Part shown: in pieces, positions 26,936 through 36,746 of the stretch
Position numbering within the stretch: the stretch's first letter is position 1
Layout of the letters: the number at the start of each line of letters is the position of its first letter
DNA from: Paenibacillus sp. JCM 10914
GTDB lineage: Bacteria; Bacillota; Bacilli; Paenibacillales; Paenibacillaceae
Assembly: GCF_001315105.1 (NCBI RefSeq)
Contig: NZ_BAZR01000018.1
Span: 1-64,000, forward strand
Reading direction: 5' to 3'
Length of the DNA stretch: 64,000 nucleotides
Translations under genes and position numbers: made by a program
Notes under the pieces: generated by a model
What the model saw: the letters and a program-made list of their open reading frames with translations, nothing else
Told to the model about the DNA's origin: nothing
Databases searched by the model: none

Positions 26936-28074
26936 TTAGAGGGTTATGGTGAAGGACGAGCCTTCTCCCCATGTACTGTCGGCTGAAATTTTCCACCCGT
27001 GTTTCTCAATGATCGTCTTTACAATGGATAAACCGAGTCCAACACCGCCCGTTTTGCGGGAACGCGATTTATTCACCCGATAAAATGGTTCAAAAATCTG
27101 CTGCAACTCATCCGAAGGAATGCCATTTCCTGTGTCGGAGATGATGATCTGGCCCACTCCTTGCTCCACTTTGGTTTCTATGCGGATGGTCCCCCCTTCT
27201 TATTGTATTTCGCCGCATTTTCCAGCAGATTGAAGAATGCCCTGTATAATAAGATTTGATTGCCTCTCACAGTCCGGAGCTCGCAATGGAGTTCAGTTCT
27301 AATCTGTCCCTCTTGAAGTTGGGGATGAAGCTCACTGCATATGGATTCGAACATCTGCTGCAAGTGAATGGAAGTGGTTTCCAATCCCTCCTGCTCGTCA
27401 TAAAGGTTCAGCAGATCATCTACTACCGCCATCAGCCGCTTCACATTTCGTTCTGTCGTCGCAAGTGTCTCTTCGTAATGGGATAGGGTCGGTTCTTCCT
27501 CCAAGCGAAGCACCTGTATTCCTGCATGAATGGTGGCTAATGGGGTCTTTAGCTCATGGGCAACATTCGCTGAGAATCGTTTTTGTCTCAAGAACGATTT
27601 TTCGATGCGATCGAGCATGATGTTAAAGGAATGCCCAAGCACACCAACCTCGTCGGTTCGTTGTTCGTTCGGAACGCGCTTCTGTAAATCATCCTCAGTG
27701 ATGGTGGAAATCGTATCGCTCAATTCATGAATGGGACGTAACGATTTCCCTGCGACGATATATACCATAAACATACCGAGTATGGATACAATCACCAGGA
27801 TAATCATATTGGTTATATCAAAATTGCTTTTGGCTTTGGTAACTGCTGGAGTAAGTGTTGGTTCTCGAACCGGATCTAGCTGTAGACTTCTTCCTTCGAC
27901 AATTTGAACTGGATGAGGAGATGCGATTCCAGGTTGGGCTGTCTCAAAATTAATAAATTGCGTGCGTGCATTATAGGATGCGGCTAATGTCAGGATAACC
28001 GAACAAAGTATTAATATTGCTCCTGCAAGCAATGTGATACGCATTCTTAAGGATATTGTGCTTGCGAATTTCAT
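26936..28074 (-). CDS. Membrane sensor histidine kinase, frameshift at 27191-27196
   Basis: Two membrane segments (ITLLAGAILILCSVILTLAA and IILVIVSILGMFMVYIVAG) flank a short extracellular loop of about 60 residues. HAMP (LRPIHELSDTISTI), HisKA (FSANVAHELKTPLATIHAG) and HATPase follow (NLLENAAKYN, ISDTGNGIPSDEL, GLGLSIVKTIIEKHG). The N-terminal frame ends early at a run of six G; with seven the frame joins GGTIRIETKVEQGVG, giving about 380 residues. It overlaps the response regulator gene by 4 bp. Belongs to the OmpR-partner (BaeS/CusS-like) class. Confidence 0.88.
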
Positions 28075-28757
28075 TCCTTATCCTCCTCAATCTTATACCC
28101 CATGCCGCGGACATTTCTTATGAGCTCTTGGGTACACCGAGGCTGAGCATTCGCTAGTTTCTTTTTAATGGAATGAATGTGATACTTAAGCGTATCCGGA
28201 AATAAGTCTGTATCGCTATCACTCGTGTGGTTTAACAGCCGTTCCGTGCTGATCACTTGTCCTTTATGAAGCATCATATATTCTAAAATGGCATATTCCT
28301 TTTTGGTAAGAGGCAGTTTTGCATCATGAAAGGAAACCATTTTCGTAGCCATATTTAATTGAAGTCCGCCACAGGTTAGTTCGTTCCCGTGATGAATATA
28401 AGTCATGCGTAACAAGTTTCGTAATCTTGCCTGCAATTCCAAGAAGTCAAACGGTTTTGACAAATAGTCATTGGCTCCCATATCCAGCCCTATAACTCGA
28501 TCCTCTATGGCATTTCGTGCCGATAAAATCAATATTTTGGTTTCCTTGTCCTTTTCCCTAATGTATTTCAACACCTTTAAACCATCGATTTCGGGTAAAT
28601 TCAGATCGAGGATAATCACATCATATGCGTTAACGCTATAGTAGCTTAGAGCTTCTTCTCCATCGTATGCTTTATCGACAGCATAGCCGCTTTTACGAAG
28701 CCCGCGGTCCATGATTTCTGATAGTTCCTCTTCATCTTCCACAAGCAGAATCTTCAT
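28071..28757 (-). CDS. OmpR/PhoB-family response regulator
   Basis: 228 residues. Receiver domain with acidic cluster EDEE at 8-10, phospho-acceptor Asp51 in VIILDLNLPE and Lys in NDYLSKPFDF. The winged-helix output domain contains LTKKEYAILEYMMLHKGQVIS and the recognition-helix and wing region near HSIKKKL and IRNVRGMGYKI. Co-transcribed with the kinase (4-bp overlap). A small secreted repeat protein is encoded just upstream on the same strand. ATG follows CGGAGGCGTT. Confidence 0.93.
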   Translation of the reverse strand: MKILLVEDEEELSEIMDRGLRKSGYAVDKAYDGEEALSYYSVNAYDVIILDLNLPEIDGLKVLKYIREKDKETKILILSARNAIEDRVIGLDMGANDYLSKPFDFLELQARLRNLLRMTYIHHGNELTCGGLQLNMATKMVSFHDAKLPLTKKEYAILEYMMLHKGQVISTERLLNHTSDSDTDLFPDTLKYHIHSIKKKLANAQPRCTQELIRNVRGMGYKIEEDKE

Positions 28758-28777
28758 AACGCCTCCGTTTCTTTAAT

Positions 28778-28809
28778 CAAGAGGCGGGCATGGAATGCCC
28801 GCCTCTTTT
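28778..28809. terminator. Strong hairpin between the secreted peptide gene and the two-component pair
   Basis: AAGAGGCGGGCA and TGCCCGCCTCTT form a 12-bp GC-rich stem with a short loop. The T-run is on the plus-strand side, so on the minus strand it may only weaken read-through from the peptide gene into the regulator gene. Confidence 0.55.
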
Positions 28810-28816
28810 CAATGCC

Positions 28817-29182
28817 CTATTTTTTTGCAGATGTTGTTTTGCCGGCAGACTGTTTTTGCACCGACTCCGGAACTTCACCAATAGCTTTTGCTTCTCCTTT
28901 GATGGCTTTGCTAAAATCGATTTCCACGCCTTCGACTTCAACGAGGGAGACTTGCTTATTTCCTGCCTTAACTTTCGTTTTGCCGCTCAACCCTTTCCGG
29001 GCGGACTCTGGAACTTCACCAATAGCTTTCGCTTCTCCTTTGATGACATTGCTGAAATCAATCTTTGCGTCTGGAACCTCGGTAAGTGAAGTCCCGCCTG
29101 TACCCGCAAATACGGAAGTTCCACTTAAAGCTAACATTCCTACAAGACCCAATCCAATGATCTTTTTCTTTGAAATTCCCAT
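28817..29182 (-). CDS. Small secreted protein with two internal repeats
   Basis: 121 residues. A signal peptide (MGISKKKIIGLGLVGMLALS, cleavage near SVFAG) precedes two copies, about 50 residues apart, of a block reading IDFS(N/K)(V/A)IKGEAKAIGEVPES. The rest is Lys/Val-rich. No known domain is recognised. ATG at 29182 follows AAAGGAGATATGAACC. Position just ahead of the OmpR-type two-component genes suggests it is a target of, or an input to, that system, in the way small exported proteins often pair with envelope sensors; this is inference. Confidence 0.75.
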   Translation of the reverse strand: MGISKKKIIGLGLVGMLALSGTSVFAGTGGTSLTEVPDAKIDFSNVIKGEAKAIGEVPESARKGLSGKTKVKAGNKQVSLVEVEGVEIDFSKAIKGEAKAIGEVPESVQKQSAGKTTSAKK

Positions 29183-29312
29183 GGTTCATATCTCCTTTGA
29201 GCTTATGTTTTTTAATAAGGCTGCGCAACCTGTAAATAAAGTATAGCAATCCAATGGTTGAGAAATCGTTAGTTTTTAACTTACATCGTGGATAAAACCG
29301 ATTAATTACTAA

Positions 29313-29405
29313 AGAGCAGTTGCTTGGGGGCAACTGCTGTTCATGTCGCGTAGTTATGGCAAAGATAAAAAGCAGCTGGAGTAATAGCTTTCCAGGCTGC
29401 TTTTT
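29313..29405 (-). terminator. Two hairpins between DinB and the secreted peptide gene
   Basis: One stem is AGCAGTTGC/GCAACTGCT (about 29313-29337). A second, AAGCAGC-GGA/TCC-GCTGCTTTTT (29367-29405), has T-runs in both directions and lies directly after the DinB stop at 29409, so it is the likely terminator of that gene. Confidence 0.65.
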
Positions 29406-29408
29406 CGA

Positions 29409-29930
29409 CTACGAATGGCTTAAATTATACAAGTAAAAGGCATAATCTGTTGGTGTTCCGGGATGCCCTAATTGCCGGAGCATCGCCGTCACATTACCAC
29501 GATGATAAGTTCCGTGGTTCACCATATGTTGGATATAGTCCACGCATCTGGCGTTGAATGTTCCTGACGGATATACAACCTCGATATCCTCATGTTACTC
29601 GATAAATGACCGGAATTGAACTGCCAGCTCACCTTGCATCTGACCCAGTTCTTCCATACTCTTGCCATTGGTTTCTGCCACTATAACCTCAATCGAGTTC
29701 TTCAAGTGCTCAAAGTATTCCTCTGACAACTCGGAGACGCCGCCTTTAGTTAAGAAAGTCAACCAACCTCGATCAATAATATAAATATGGACGATCGTGT
29801 CGTAGATGGTTGGAAACACACTAACGATTTTCTTGCGGTATACCTCATCCGAAAGTTTCTGAAGATGCTTGCAAACCTGCTGGTTTGCCCATACATGATA
29901 ATCAAATTGCTGCAAAGCATATTTTTTCAA
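29409..29930 (-). pseudogene. DinB-family protein interrupted by an in-frame TAA
   Basis: The frame is coherent from TTG 29930 (after GGGGAAC) to TAG 29409-29411, 174 codons including the final stop, the standard DinB length. It is broken by TAA at 29595-29597 between FRSFIE and HEDIEVVYPSG, with no frame change. The part after the stop still has NHGTYHRGNVTAML, the metal-binding motif, so the shortened product lacks it. A single C-to-T change of CAA would explain the stop. This is unlike the other breaks in the window, which are indels. Confidence 0.75.
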
Positions 29931-29975
29931 CTTTGTTCCCCGTTTCTAATAGGGGAGCCCGCAGTTTAAGGGCGA

Positions 29976-30026
29976 TTATGCGTCTAGCCCCTTAGTGGAT
30001 TGCCCGGGAATGAATGTCATTTTCAT
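29976..30026 (-). CDS. Candidate 16-residue leader peptide
   Basis: ATG 30026 follows AAGGAGGCGTTTGTA, a very strong ribosome binding site, and encodes MKMTFIPGQSTKGLDA before TAA, 45 nt ahead of the DinB start. It may be a leader peptide or the start of a deleted gene. No similarity recognised. Confidence 0.35.
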   Translation of the reverse strand: MKMTFIPGQSTKGLDA

Positions 30027-30196
30027 TACAAACGCCTCCTTGCGGTAATATGACCTACAATATTATATAGGGGTAGATCAAAGATATTTCCCCTGTTTCA
30101 ACTATATCAAAATCATTAAAGAAAAACAGAGAATGTTAGACTATAATCAAATTTTCCTGCTGATTAGACATACAGCCATGCGAAGTACCTTGAAAG

Positions 30197-30775
30197 CTAG
30201 TGTTTTGATATGAAAGATAGATTCTCTTCTAATAATTTTCCTACATGTCTGGCTACATGTTCACAGTCAGAATTGAGTTCATCCATAACAAAGGATTCCA
30301 CAATACCTAGAACGGCTGTGCTAAGGAAACGAATCGTAAGGTCTCGATCTGGAGTGGCATCTACAATTGGAATTTCTCCACCGATTTGTTCCATGAGACA
30401 ATGGAGAAGTTGTTTTCTAAAAGATACGGTGCTTTCACTTTTAAATAAGGCGTAGAAGAAATCTTTCTTCTGTTCAAAGTAATGAAACCAAATGATGGTA
30501 CTTTCTATAAAATCAGTTGCTTTACTTTCGGCGCAAGTAGATTTGAGTTCGTTTATTTGTTCTTGAACGATAGTGTCTAACAAGTCATATTTATCAGTGA
30601 AATGCAAGTAAAATGTTTTTCGACTGATATCAGCTTGATCAGTAAGAGTCTTCACCGTAATACGATCAAATCCATCATGAAGTAAAAGCGTCAAAAATGT
30701 GGATTGAATTGCTTTTCTAGACTTTTTGGCTCTTCGATCTAATTTCTCTTCCATATCAAACTCCATTTCATACAC
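30197..30775 (-). CDS. TetR-family regulator
   Basis: 192 residues; the N-terminal helix-turn-helix reads ITVKTLTDQADISRKTFYLHFTDKYDLLDTI, with the FYLHF signature of the DhaS/TetR_C_7-like group. The remainder is the all-helical ligand or dimer domain. An upstream in-frame ATG cluster leaves the exact start open (30775, or 30763/30754). Divergent from the RibD-C reductase gene, with a 138-bp AT-rich gap, and probably its regulator. Confidence 0.87.
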   Translation of the reverse strand: MYEMEFDMEEKLDRRAKKSRKAIQSTFLTLLLHDGFDRITVKTLTDQADISRKTFYLHFTDKYDLLDTIVQEQINELKSTCAESKATDFIESTIIWFHYFEQKKDFFYALFKSESTVSFRKQLLHCLMEQIGGEIPIVDATPDRDLTIRFLSTAVLGIVESFVMDELNSDCEHVARHVGKLLEENLSFISKH

Positions 30776-30913
30776 AGATTAGAATAATTGAGTATTACTA
30801 CATGAATTAATCAATGTGGTCATTGTTTTGTCCATCATTCTATTTTAAATTAAATATACAGCAGAGTATTAATACACACAAGGATAAAAATCGATTTTCA
30901 AGGAGAGAAAAAT

Positions 30914-31636
30914 ATGAAAAGACCTCATGTTATTTGCCACATGATGACATCTTTAGATGGAAAAATAATCGGGGATTACATGGATACAGAAGAAGCAAAA
31001 TCCTTGTTTTTGAAATATGTAGAAATCCAGGAAAGCTATAATCCTAAGGCTTGGATGTGCGGTAGGGTTACGATGGAGGAGTCATTCGCTTTTGGAGAAA
31101 AGTTGGAATTTAATGAAGGCATCACCTTGTCCGTACCTAGAACAGATTTTATTGCGGATGCTCATGCCAAAAGGTATGTCATTGCAGTAGATCCTAAAGG
31201 AAAATTGAGATGGACCCAAAGTACCGTACCAACCTCGTTTCAGTTAAAAGTGGAATCGCATATTGTAGTGGTTCTCACGGAGGTTGTACCAGATGATTAT
31301 TTAATATATTTGCAAGAATTAGGAATATCTTATTTTTTCGGCGGTAAAGAGCAACTGGATTTACATGAAGTATTAAGAAAGATTAATACCTTGCTGGGTG
31401 CCGAGGAAATGATGTTGGACGGAGGAGCTTATTTGAATGGTACTTTTCTAAATGAAGGACTCGTTGATGAATTAAGCCTGGTCATTACTCCAGCAGCCGA
31501 CGGGGATACAAGTACACCAGCATTATTTGCCAAGCCAGATTCTCTTGTGAAACAACCAGCGGCACGATTTGTATTAAGAGAAGTTCAAAAATTAGAGTCT
31601 AACGGTATATATCTGAATTATACAATTAATAGATAA
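30914..31636 (+). CDS. RibD C-terminal-domain (DHFR-like) reductase
   Basis: 240 residues with the RibD-C fold: MKRPHVICHMMTSLDGKIIG at the start, the NADPH-binding stretch near YFFGGKEQLDLHEVLRKI, and MMLDGGAYLNGTFLNEGLVDELSLVITP at the end. These are NADPH-dependent reductases of pterin- or pyrimidine-like compounds; this one stands outside a riboflavin operon, so its substrate is unknown. ATG follows AAGGAGAGAAAAAT. Divergent TetR gene. Confidence 0.88.
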   Translation: MKRPHVICHMMTSLDGKIIGDYMDTEEAKSLFLKYVEIQESYNPKAWMCGRVTMEESFAFGEKLEFNEGITLSVPRTDFIADAHAKRYVIAVDPKGKLRWTQSTVPTSFQLKVESHIVVVLTEVVPDDYLIYLQELGISYFFGGKEQLDLHEVLRKINTLLGAEEMMLDGGAYLNGTFLNEGLVDELSLVITPAADGDTSTPALFAKPDSLVKQPAARFVLREVQKLESNGIYLNYTINR

Positions 31637-31828
31637 AATTCATAGCAAAAAAGACATTTGAGGATAGATGTTCAATAACTATATCGTGAACCTTGTGAGA
31701 ACACCTTGGTCCCAACTGACGTCGGTACTCTACCGGCGTCAGTTGGAGAACAATTGGTTTCTCGATGTTTTTTTTCGTATCGGCGGAGAACACGATTAGT
31801 GCTTTGTTCCACCACCTGCATCTCCACA
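31637..31828 (-). other. Intergenic hairpin and possible IS3-family transposase tail
   Basis: CCAACTGACG...CGTCAGTTGG (31712-31745) forms a nearly perfect 16-bp-arm hairpin but has no T-run. The minus-strand frame across it reads LQLTPVEYRRQLGP; LTPVEYR is a common C-terminal motif of IS3-family OrfB transposases. With so little sequence, a relic is only a possibility. The hairpin may end the mannosidase transcript. Confidence 0.3.
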
Positions 31829-34430
31829 TCAGTCCTCAACCAATACAAGAAGGTGCAACATTTGTTTAGCCGCAAGACTTAATTCGATCGTGTCGTTATG
31901 AAGACAAGTTATTTCCGTTTGAATTTCTTCAAGAACATTCGTGTTATAAGCGGCTTTAATGCGTCTATTCGGAAAATGAATTCGTACATCTACATACTCA
32001 TCCATGCAGTTGCCTAGGCGCAATACAATTCCTGTTCGATCCTCGGCCGGCTTAACATCGAACACCTGGACTCCGTTGCCACTGATCTGCATAAACTGTC
32101 CGGTTTCCTCTTTATTGCAGGCGATGACCGGGACAGTGACAACAGGGGATACGGCCTCGACAGCCGTCTCCATTGTAAACACAGGGTCAAATGAGCGAAA
32201 AGTAGTCAACATATAAGTGAACGATACCCCCCCGGTTGACGCGCCCGAAAATTGGTATCCCAATAATTATTCATTGGCCAAGTCAATAGAAGCGGATTCG
32301 GATCCCTTGCGATACTCTTGTGCTCCTTACCAAAGTTAAAATCCCCTACTTGCACCAGCGGTGCATCCGGGCAAACAAGCGTTATCCCATGTAAGTCGTC
32401 ATAGACCGAAACACTCTTATCTACGGTAATGTAGTCTCTGCATACACCCGGCAGTTGTTGCGCGTCCAATTCGACGAATTGTCCGGCCGTATCATAATGG
32501 CATCGCATGGTTTCAAGTTTAGCGGAATCGCGAAATACGTACCTTCTGGTGTTGTAATGTCTTGTTTATAATAGGAGACTTTCATTTCGATATCCGGGCG
32601 ATAGCTAAAAAATGTAAATCTCTGCTCTAGATCGTCCACGCCGGGCGCAGCGAACTGAAGAACCAATGTGGCTGAATGCGCACTGCGCTCTACGTGGCAT
32701 GACTTCATTCCAGTATGCGTTAGCCTCCTGGCCTTCCAACTGTGATTCCATACGCTGATGCTGTTGTTCCCCTTCTCCACATCTCTAGGAAAAATAGTGC
32801 TGCGATGATTATGCTGGCAGGTCGGATCGATCGATTCCTGCACATATTGAAATAAACTCCAGGGACTGGATACATCAAGCACCTCCCAATCCGCCCGCTT
32901 ATCATACAGACTTAATATCCTTCCTGTTGAAGGGTCGAAGAAGCACTTATGATAGGGGGTTTCTATGCTCCCTGCGTCAACCGTAATATCCTTTGACCAC
33001 GCTGCTTCTTGCAGTCTGTGCAAGGGAATCTTTCGCCAACTGAATGGGGGCAGCTCAATGATTCCATAACTTGTCGCCGAATGGTCAGCTTCAATATTCA
33101 TCAGTGTCTGACGCATTCGATCGGCGCTAAGATGTCTTCCTCTCATGGTGAAGCTGGAAGGAATGCGAATTTCCTGTTTTACAGGAACGGAAGATGAATT
33201 CAACAACAGAATCCCTTCGGGTTCTTCCGATTGAAGCGGATTACCTGCTAATTTCTCCATTTGTACTCCCAGCAAATAACCAGTCAAGCTGTTTGCCAAG
33301 TATGCATAGTGCGCTTTATGCATCCACTGAATGTCCACATTCAAATGGTCCGGCTCTGTGACGGAATTGAAAGCTCCCCATGTGTGTTCATCGTATAAAT
33401 GAATTTGTTCCCAAGCTTGCTTCTCCATTCGCATATAGGACGGATCATGTTCTACCTGAAAAGCATTTAGAAACTCCGCTGTTTTCATTCCTTGTTTCGT
33501 GTGGCGGCTCAGCTTGGTTTCTTTGGCCGAGCTGCCTGAACCAAAATTCCAATAATCCGTCCAGTCGCCCGAATAAATGGGTAATTGCTCCTCCTGTTCT
33601 CTGATCCTTGCATATAGTTGCTCCGGTGTTACGAACGATATCGTCTGTTCCCGGTTTTCTCCGTTCCATCGCTTGATTAAACCGGCCAATTCCTGGTCGG
33701 GAGGATTATTGTCATAGAGCGGTATGTTCGTTGCGGTCAAGTAAATAAAATCAAACGGATAGTCCGGGTTCGCGTCGATTTTCTCCAAATATCGGGCAAG
33801 TCCCGCGGCCATAATATTCGTATCTTGGGCGTTCACATTACAGATTTGGCTAAAGAGCGAGTAATGCTCGCCGTTAAAAGACAGCAGCTTTCTTTTATCC
33901 GGCGTTTCCCACTGAAAAGCCATCGGTCTCGTCAAAGGGATTCCCCCGAAGTGAATATTAATGCCCATTATGAAAAACTCCACGCCTGCATCCAGCAGAA
34001 GTTGGCTATAAGGCCAAGGCTGGCCATTTACATCATGGTGGATAGCGGTCTTAATCTCAAAACCTAAGCGGCTGCGAATCTCCTTGATCGGTTGGAGCAT
34101 ACGAGCCGCTTGCTCAGCTGTCACAAGCGGGGTCGTATGCATGAACGAAGCGGAGATACTCATTTGTCCGTTCTGCAAGTAACGTTTAATTTGCCGTAGT
34201 TGTTGCTCACTTGCTGTCTCCAGCCAGCGAAGTACCGGATAGCTGGACTCACACGTCCAACGAAATTTATTTTCCTCCGCCCAATCTTCAGTCAATTCGC
34301 ACAACTGCAATGCTTGATCGATATATTTCTTTTGCAGCTCAAGCAAGACAGGCTGTGAGTGTGTGTAGCCAACATCCAAATGACTATGATGGAGAATAAG
34401 TACGTCTTTAATTTTTGACATTAAATACAC
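31829..34430 (-). CDS. GH38 alpha-mannosidase, two frameshifts (32508 and 32227-32233)
   Basis: N-terminal catalytic domain with DVLILHHSHLDVGYTHSQP (zinc-binding HxHxD-like region), AIHHDVNGQPW (nucleophile Asp) and FIMGINIHFGG, then middle-helix and C-terminal beta domains (QRFTFFSYRPDIEMKVSYYK). The first frame ends at about 32421; the next continues MRCHYDTAGQFVELDAQQL, implying a missing base at 32508. A run of seven G (32227-32233) then breaks ARQPGG from VSFTYMLTTFRSF; eight would restore it. Restored length about 867 residues. No signal peptide, so it acts on imported mannosides. Last gene of the Lpl sugar locus. Confidence 0.85.
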
Positions 34431-34467
34431 AACCTCTATATTTATATATTATTTAGTGTCGACGGTT

Positions 34468-36663
34468 TCATTGCTGCCTTTCGGGACCTAAGATATAACT
34501 CTTGCCTGCTTCAGTAGTAAAAGAAACGATGTCACCGGATAATTGCACCTCGATTTTCTTATGAATATCTCCGTATTTTTCCATAACCACAACGTCTTCC
34601 ATTGGCCATGGGTTAACGATTGTACATGTTCTGCCTTTCTCGCTAATAATGTCTACGTTAATTACGTTGTCATCTGCTAGCTCGCTCGACACCATAAATG
34701 CGCCGACGGCTCTTAAATTTGTAAAGCGGGCGTTTCTTCCACGGGGCCAGGTGGGAAATAACTTGATTACATGCTCATGGCTTTGCATTAGCATCTCGTT
34801 GATTGCCGAAGGTACGCCGCTGCAGCACTCAATGCCGCCTCCACCGAAGAAAATAAATAGATTGGGATAGCTATGTTCAAGACACTGACGACGCAACTCA
34901 TGCAAGATGACTTCGGGATCGTATCCGACCCGGGCTGCGGCTGTAAATATCGTTGGAAATCCATTATAATCCGTCCAACGGTTCAAAACCGTAATCGTAT
35001 CTTTGGCTATATCAAGCAGCTTCGGATCCGAGCCAAGTCCAATCGCTCCGGCAGGCCATATATGTTGAATGGCCAGCGTATTATCATTGCGCCAGTCGCG
35101 CCCTTCTTCCGTTAAGCGAAATATCGTTTTTCCATCGCGCTGAAACGTTGGAAAATGGCTGATATGCTCCACAATATGCGACCATTTATCCCGCCGGTTC
35201 AAATCGAGGTTCAATTCATGGGACATATTCAGCAGCCCTTTGAATACTGCCCGAATTAGCGCTAACGAGAGGATCGGATTCTTCTCTTCGAGTTCCTTCA
35301 GCCATTCATCGTCAGGATGCGAATCCGTAAAAGTAGGGACTTCGTGAACCGCATCGCGATAGATGACATATCGGTTTCCTTCGAACTTCAAATAATCCTC
35401 CCAGAAATCAGCAACTTCAAGCAGGAACGGATACGCCTCCTGACTCGCGTATTGCATATCATAAGAGTAGTAATAACGCATCAGCATATTGATTGCGCAA
35501 TACGCGGCATTGCTTTTTTGTCCCAAAAATAAATGGCCGTTCTCATATTTTATGCTTGCTTGCGAGGAGGATAGAGCAGTCGGTAATCCTTTAGGTCCTA
35601 TACCGACATCATAATAGATTCCTTTAACGCCTAAATATTGCTCGGCATACTTACGTCCGTTTGGCATATATTCCCGCAACGGCGTATCGTAGGGTTCGCT
35701 CAATTCGATATGATTCGACGAATACACTCCCCACCAAGGGGCTTGGTAATTGTAATTCAAGTGATAATCCCCCGCCCAGGCAGGGTCGTCCGTCGTAATC
35801 CAGTTGCCGAATAAACCAGGTGGAAACGCCTTGTTGCGGCTGCAACAAGCCATGATGTAGTGAGAGCCATACCAATACTTCTCCAGCACATCATCGCCGA
35901 TTTCAATCTCGGATTTTGCCCAAAACCGACTCCACCATTGTTTATGCTCTGAACGAAGCAGCTCCATTCGATTTTCATCCATAAGTCCGGCTTTTCCAAC
36001 CGACTCTTGCTGATATTCTTCAACATTATGATTCGTCAAAACATAGGCCACGATATAGGTTTTGATTCCCGGCTGCAATGAAATTGATTCGCGCCCGCCG
36101 CCCAAGCAGCGCATGGCAATTGCACCTTCTGTCGGCCAATCGAGGTCGGCGCCGTTAAACTTTCGAGACACCCAAGCAATATCGTCCTGCCGTCCCTCTT
36201 CTGTCTTGGATTCATTTCCTTCCTGAACCCACAAGTCAACCGTAATCGGTACGTCGGCATCGCCCTCACATGAAAGCTCAACGATTACCACATTTTCACC
36301 GGCTGGAACCCAATAGTTTATGGAGACCGATGTCGTGTCATGATGAAAGACCGATGCAACTTCCGCTTCAAGCAACCTCTGTTCACTATAATACGAAGCT
36401 TTTGCCAAAGCAGGTATATGTATATCCATGCCTCCGAGCAAGCATGGACTGCCGTTCGGATAAAGCCGCTTCGCTTTCCAAAAGTCCGTCTTCGATATCC
36501 ATAAACGTTGCCGTTCTGGCGATCCGCTGATGACTACTCCGACATCACCGTTTCCAATTAAAGGGCCATCCACTACTTTGTCCGTAGGTATGTTTTTAGG
36601 TGGCTCCGTGAAGATTCCGTTATACTTGGCCATTCGCTCTTTCCATTCAAATTCGCTTTTCAA
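34468..36663 (-). CDS. GH95-like glycoside hydrolase (DUF5703-type N-terminal domain)
   Basis: 731 residues, cytoplasmic. The N-terminal beta-domain contains VVDGPLIGNGDVGVVISGSPE and WISKTDFWKAKR. An (alpha/alpha)6 region follows with GNWITTDDPAWAGDYHLNYNYQAPWWGVYSSNH, close to the GDYHxNINxQMxYW pattern of GH95 and related GH65-clan enzymes. A C-terminal beta-domain closes it. GH95 members cleave alpha-L-fucosides or galactosides; the actual bond here is unknown. Lies between the binding lipoprotein gene and the GH38 gene with short gaps, so it acts on the same imported glycan. Confidence 0.8.
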   Translation of the reverse strand: MKSEFEWKERMAKYNGIFTEPPKNIPTDKVVDGPLIGNGDVGVVISGSPERQRLWISKTDFWKAKRLYPNGSPCLLGGMDIHIPALAKASYYSEQRLLEAEVASVFHHDTTSVSINYWVPAGENVVIVELSCEGDADVPITVDLWVQEGNESKTEEGRQDDIAWVSRKFNGADLDWPTEGAIAMRCLGGGRESISLQPGIKTYIVAYVLTNHNVEEYQQESVGKAGLMDENRMELLRSEHKQWWSRFWAKSEIEIGDDVLEKYWYGSHYIMACCSRNKAFPPGLFGNWITTDDPAWAGDYHLNYNYQAPWWGVYSSNHIELSEPYDTPLREYMPNGRKYAEQYLGVKGIYYDVGIGPKGLPTALSSSQASIKYENGHLFLGQKSNAAYCAINMLMRYYYSYDMQYASQEAYPFLLEVADFWEDYLKFEGNRYVIYRDAVHEVPTFTDSHPDDEWLKELEEKNPILSLALIRAVFKGLLNMSHELNLDLNRRDKWSHIVEHISHFPTFQRDGKTIFRLTEEGRDWRNDNTLAIQHIWPAGAIGLGSDPKLLDIAKDTITVLNRWTDYNGFPTIFTAAARVGYDPEVILHELRRQCLEHSYPNLFIFFGGGGIECCSGVPSAINEMLMQSHEHVIKLFPTWPRGRNARFTNLRAVGAFMVSSELADDNVINVDIISEKGRTCTIVNPWPMEDVVVMEKYGDIHKKIEVQLSGDIVSFTTEAGKSYILGPERQQ

Positions 36664-36746
36664 CCATCGTCACTCCTATATTTGAAATTAATTAAATTAC
36701 CCGCAATGTCACCATCAATAAGGAATATTGCGGCTCGTTCATTCCG

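Noticed and set aside
28790..29246. Overlapping plus-strand frames opposite the secreted peptide gene
   Set aside because: They mirror the internal repeat of the minus-strand gene and have no start signal.
32206..32508. Separate small genes downstream of the mannosidase
   Set aside because: They continue the GH38 C-terminal domain after single-base shifts and are parts of one gene.
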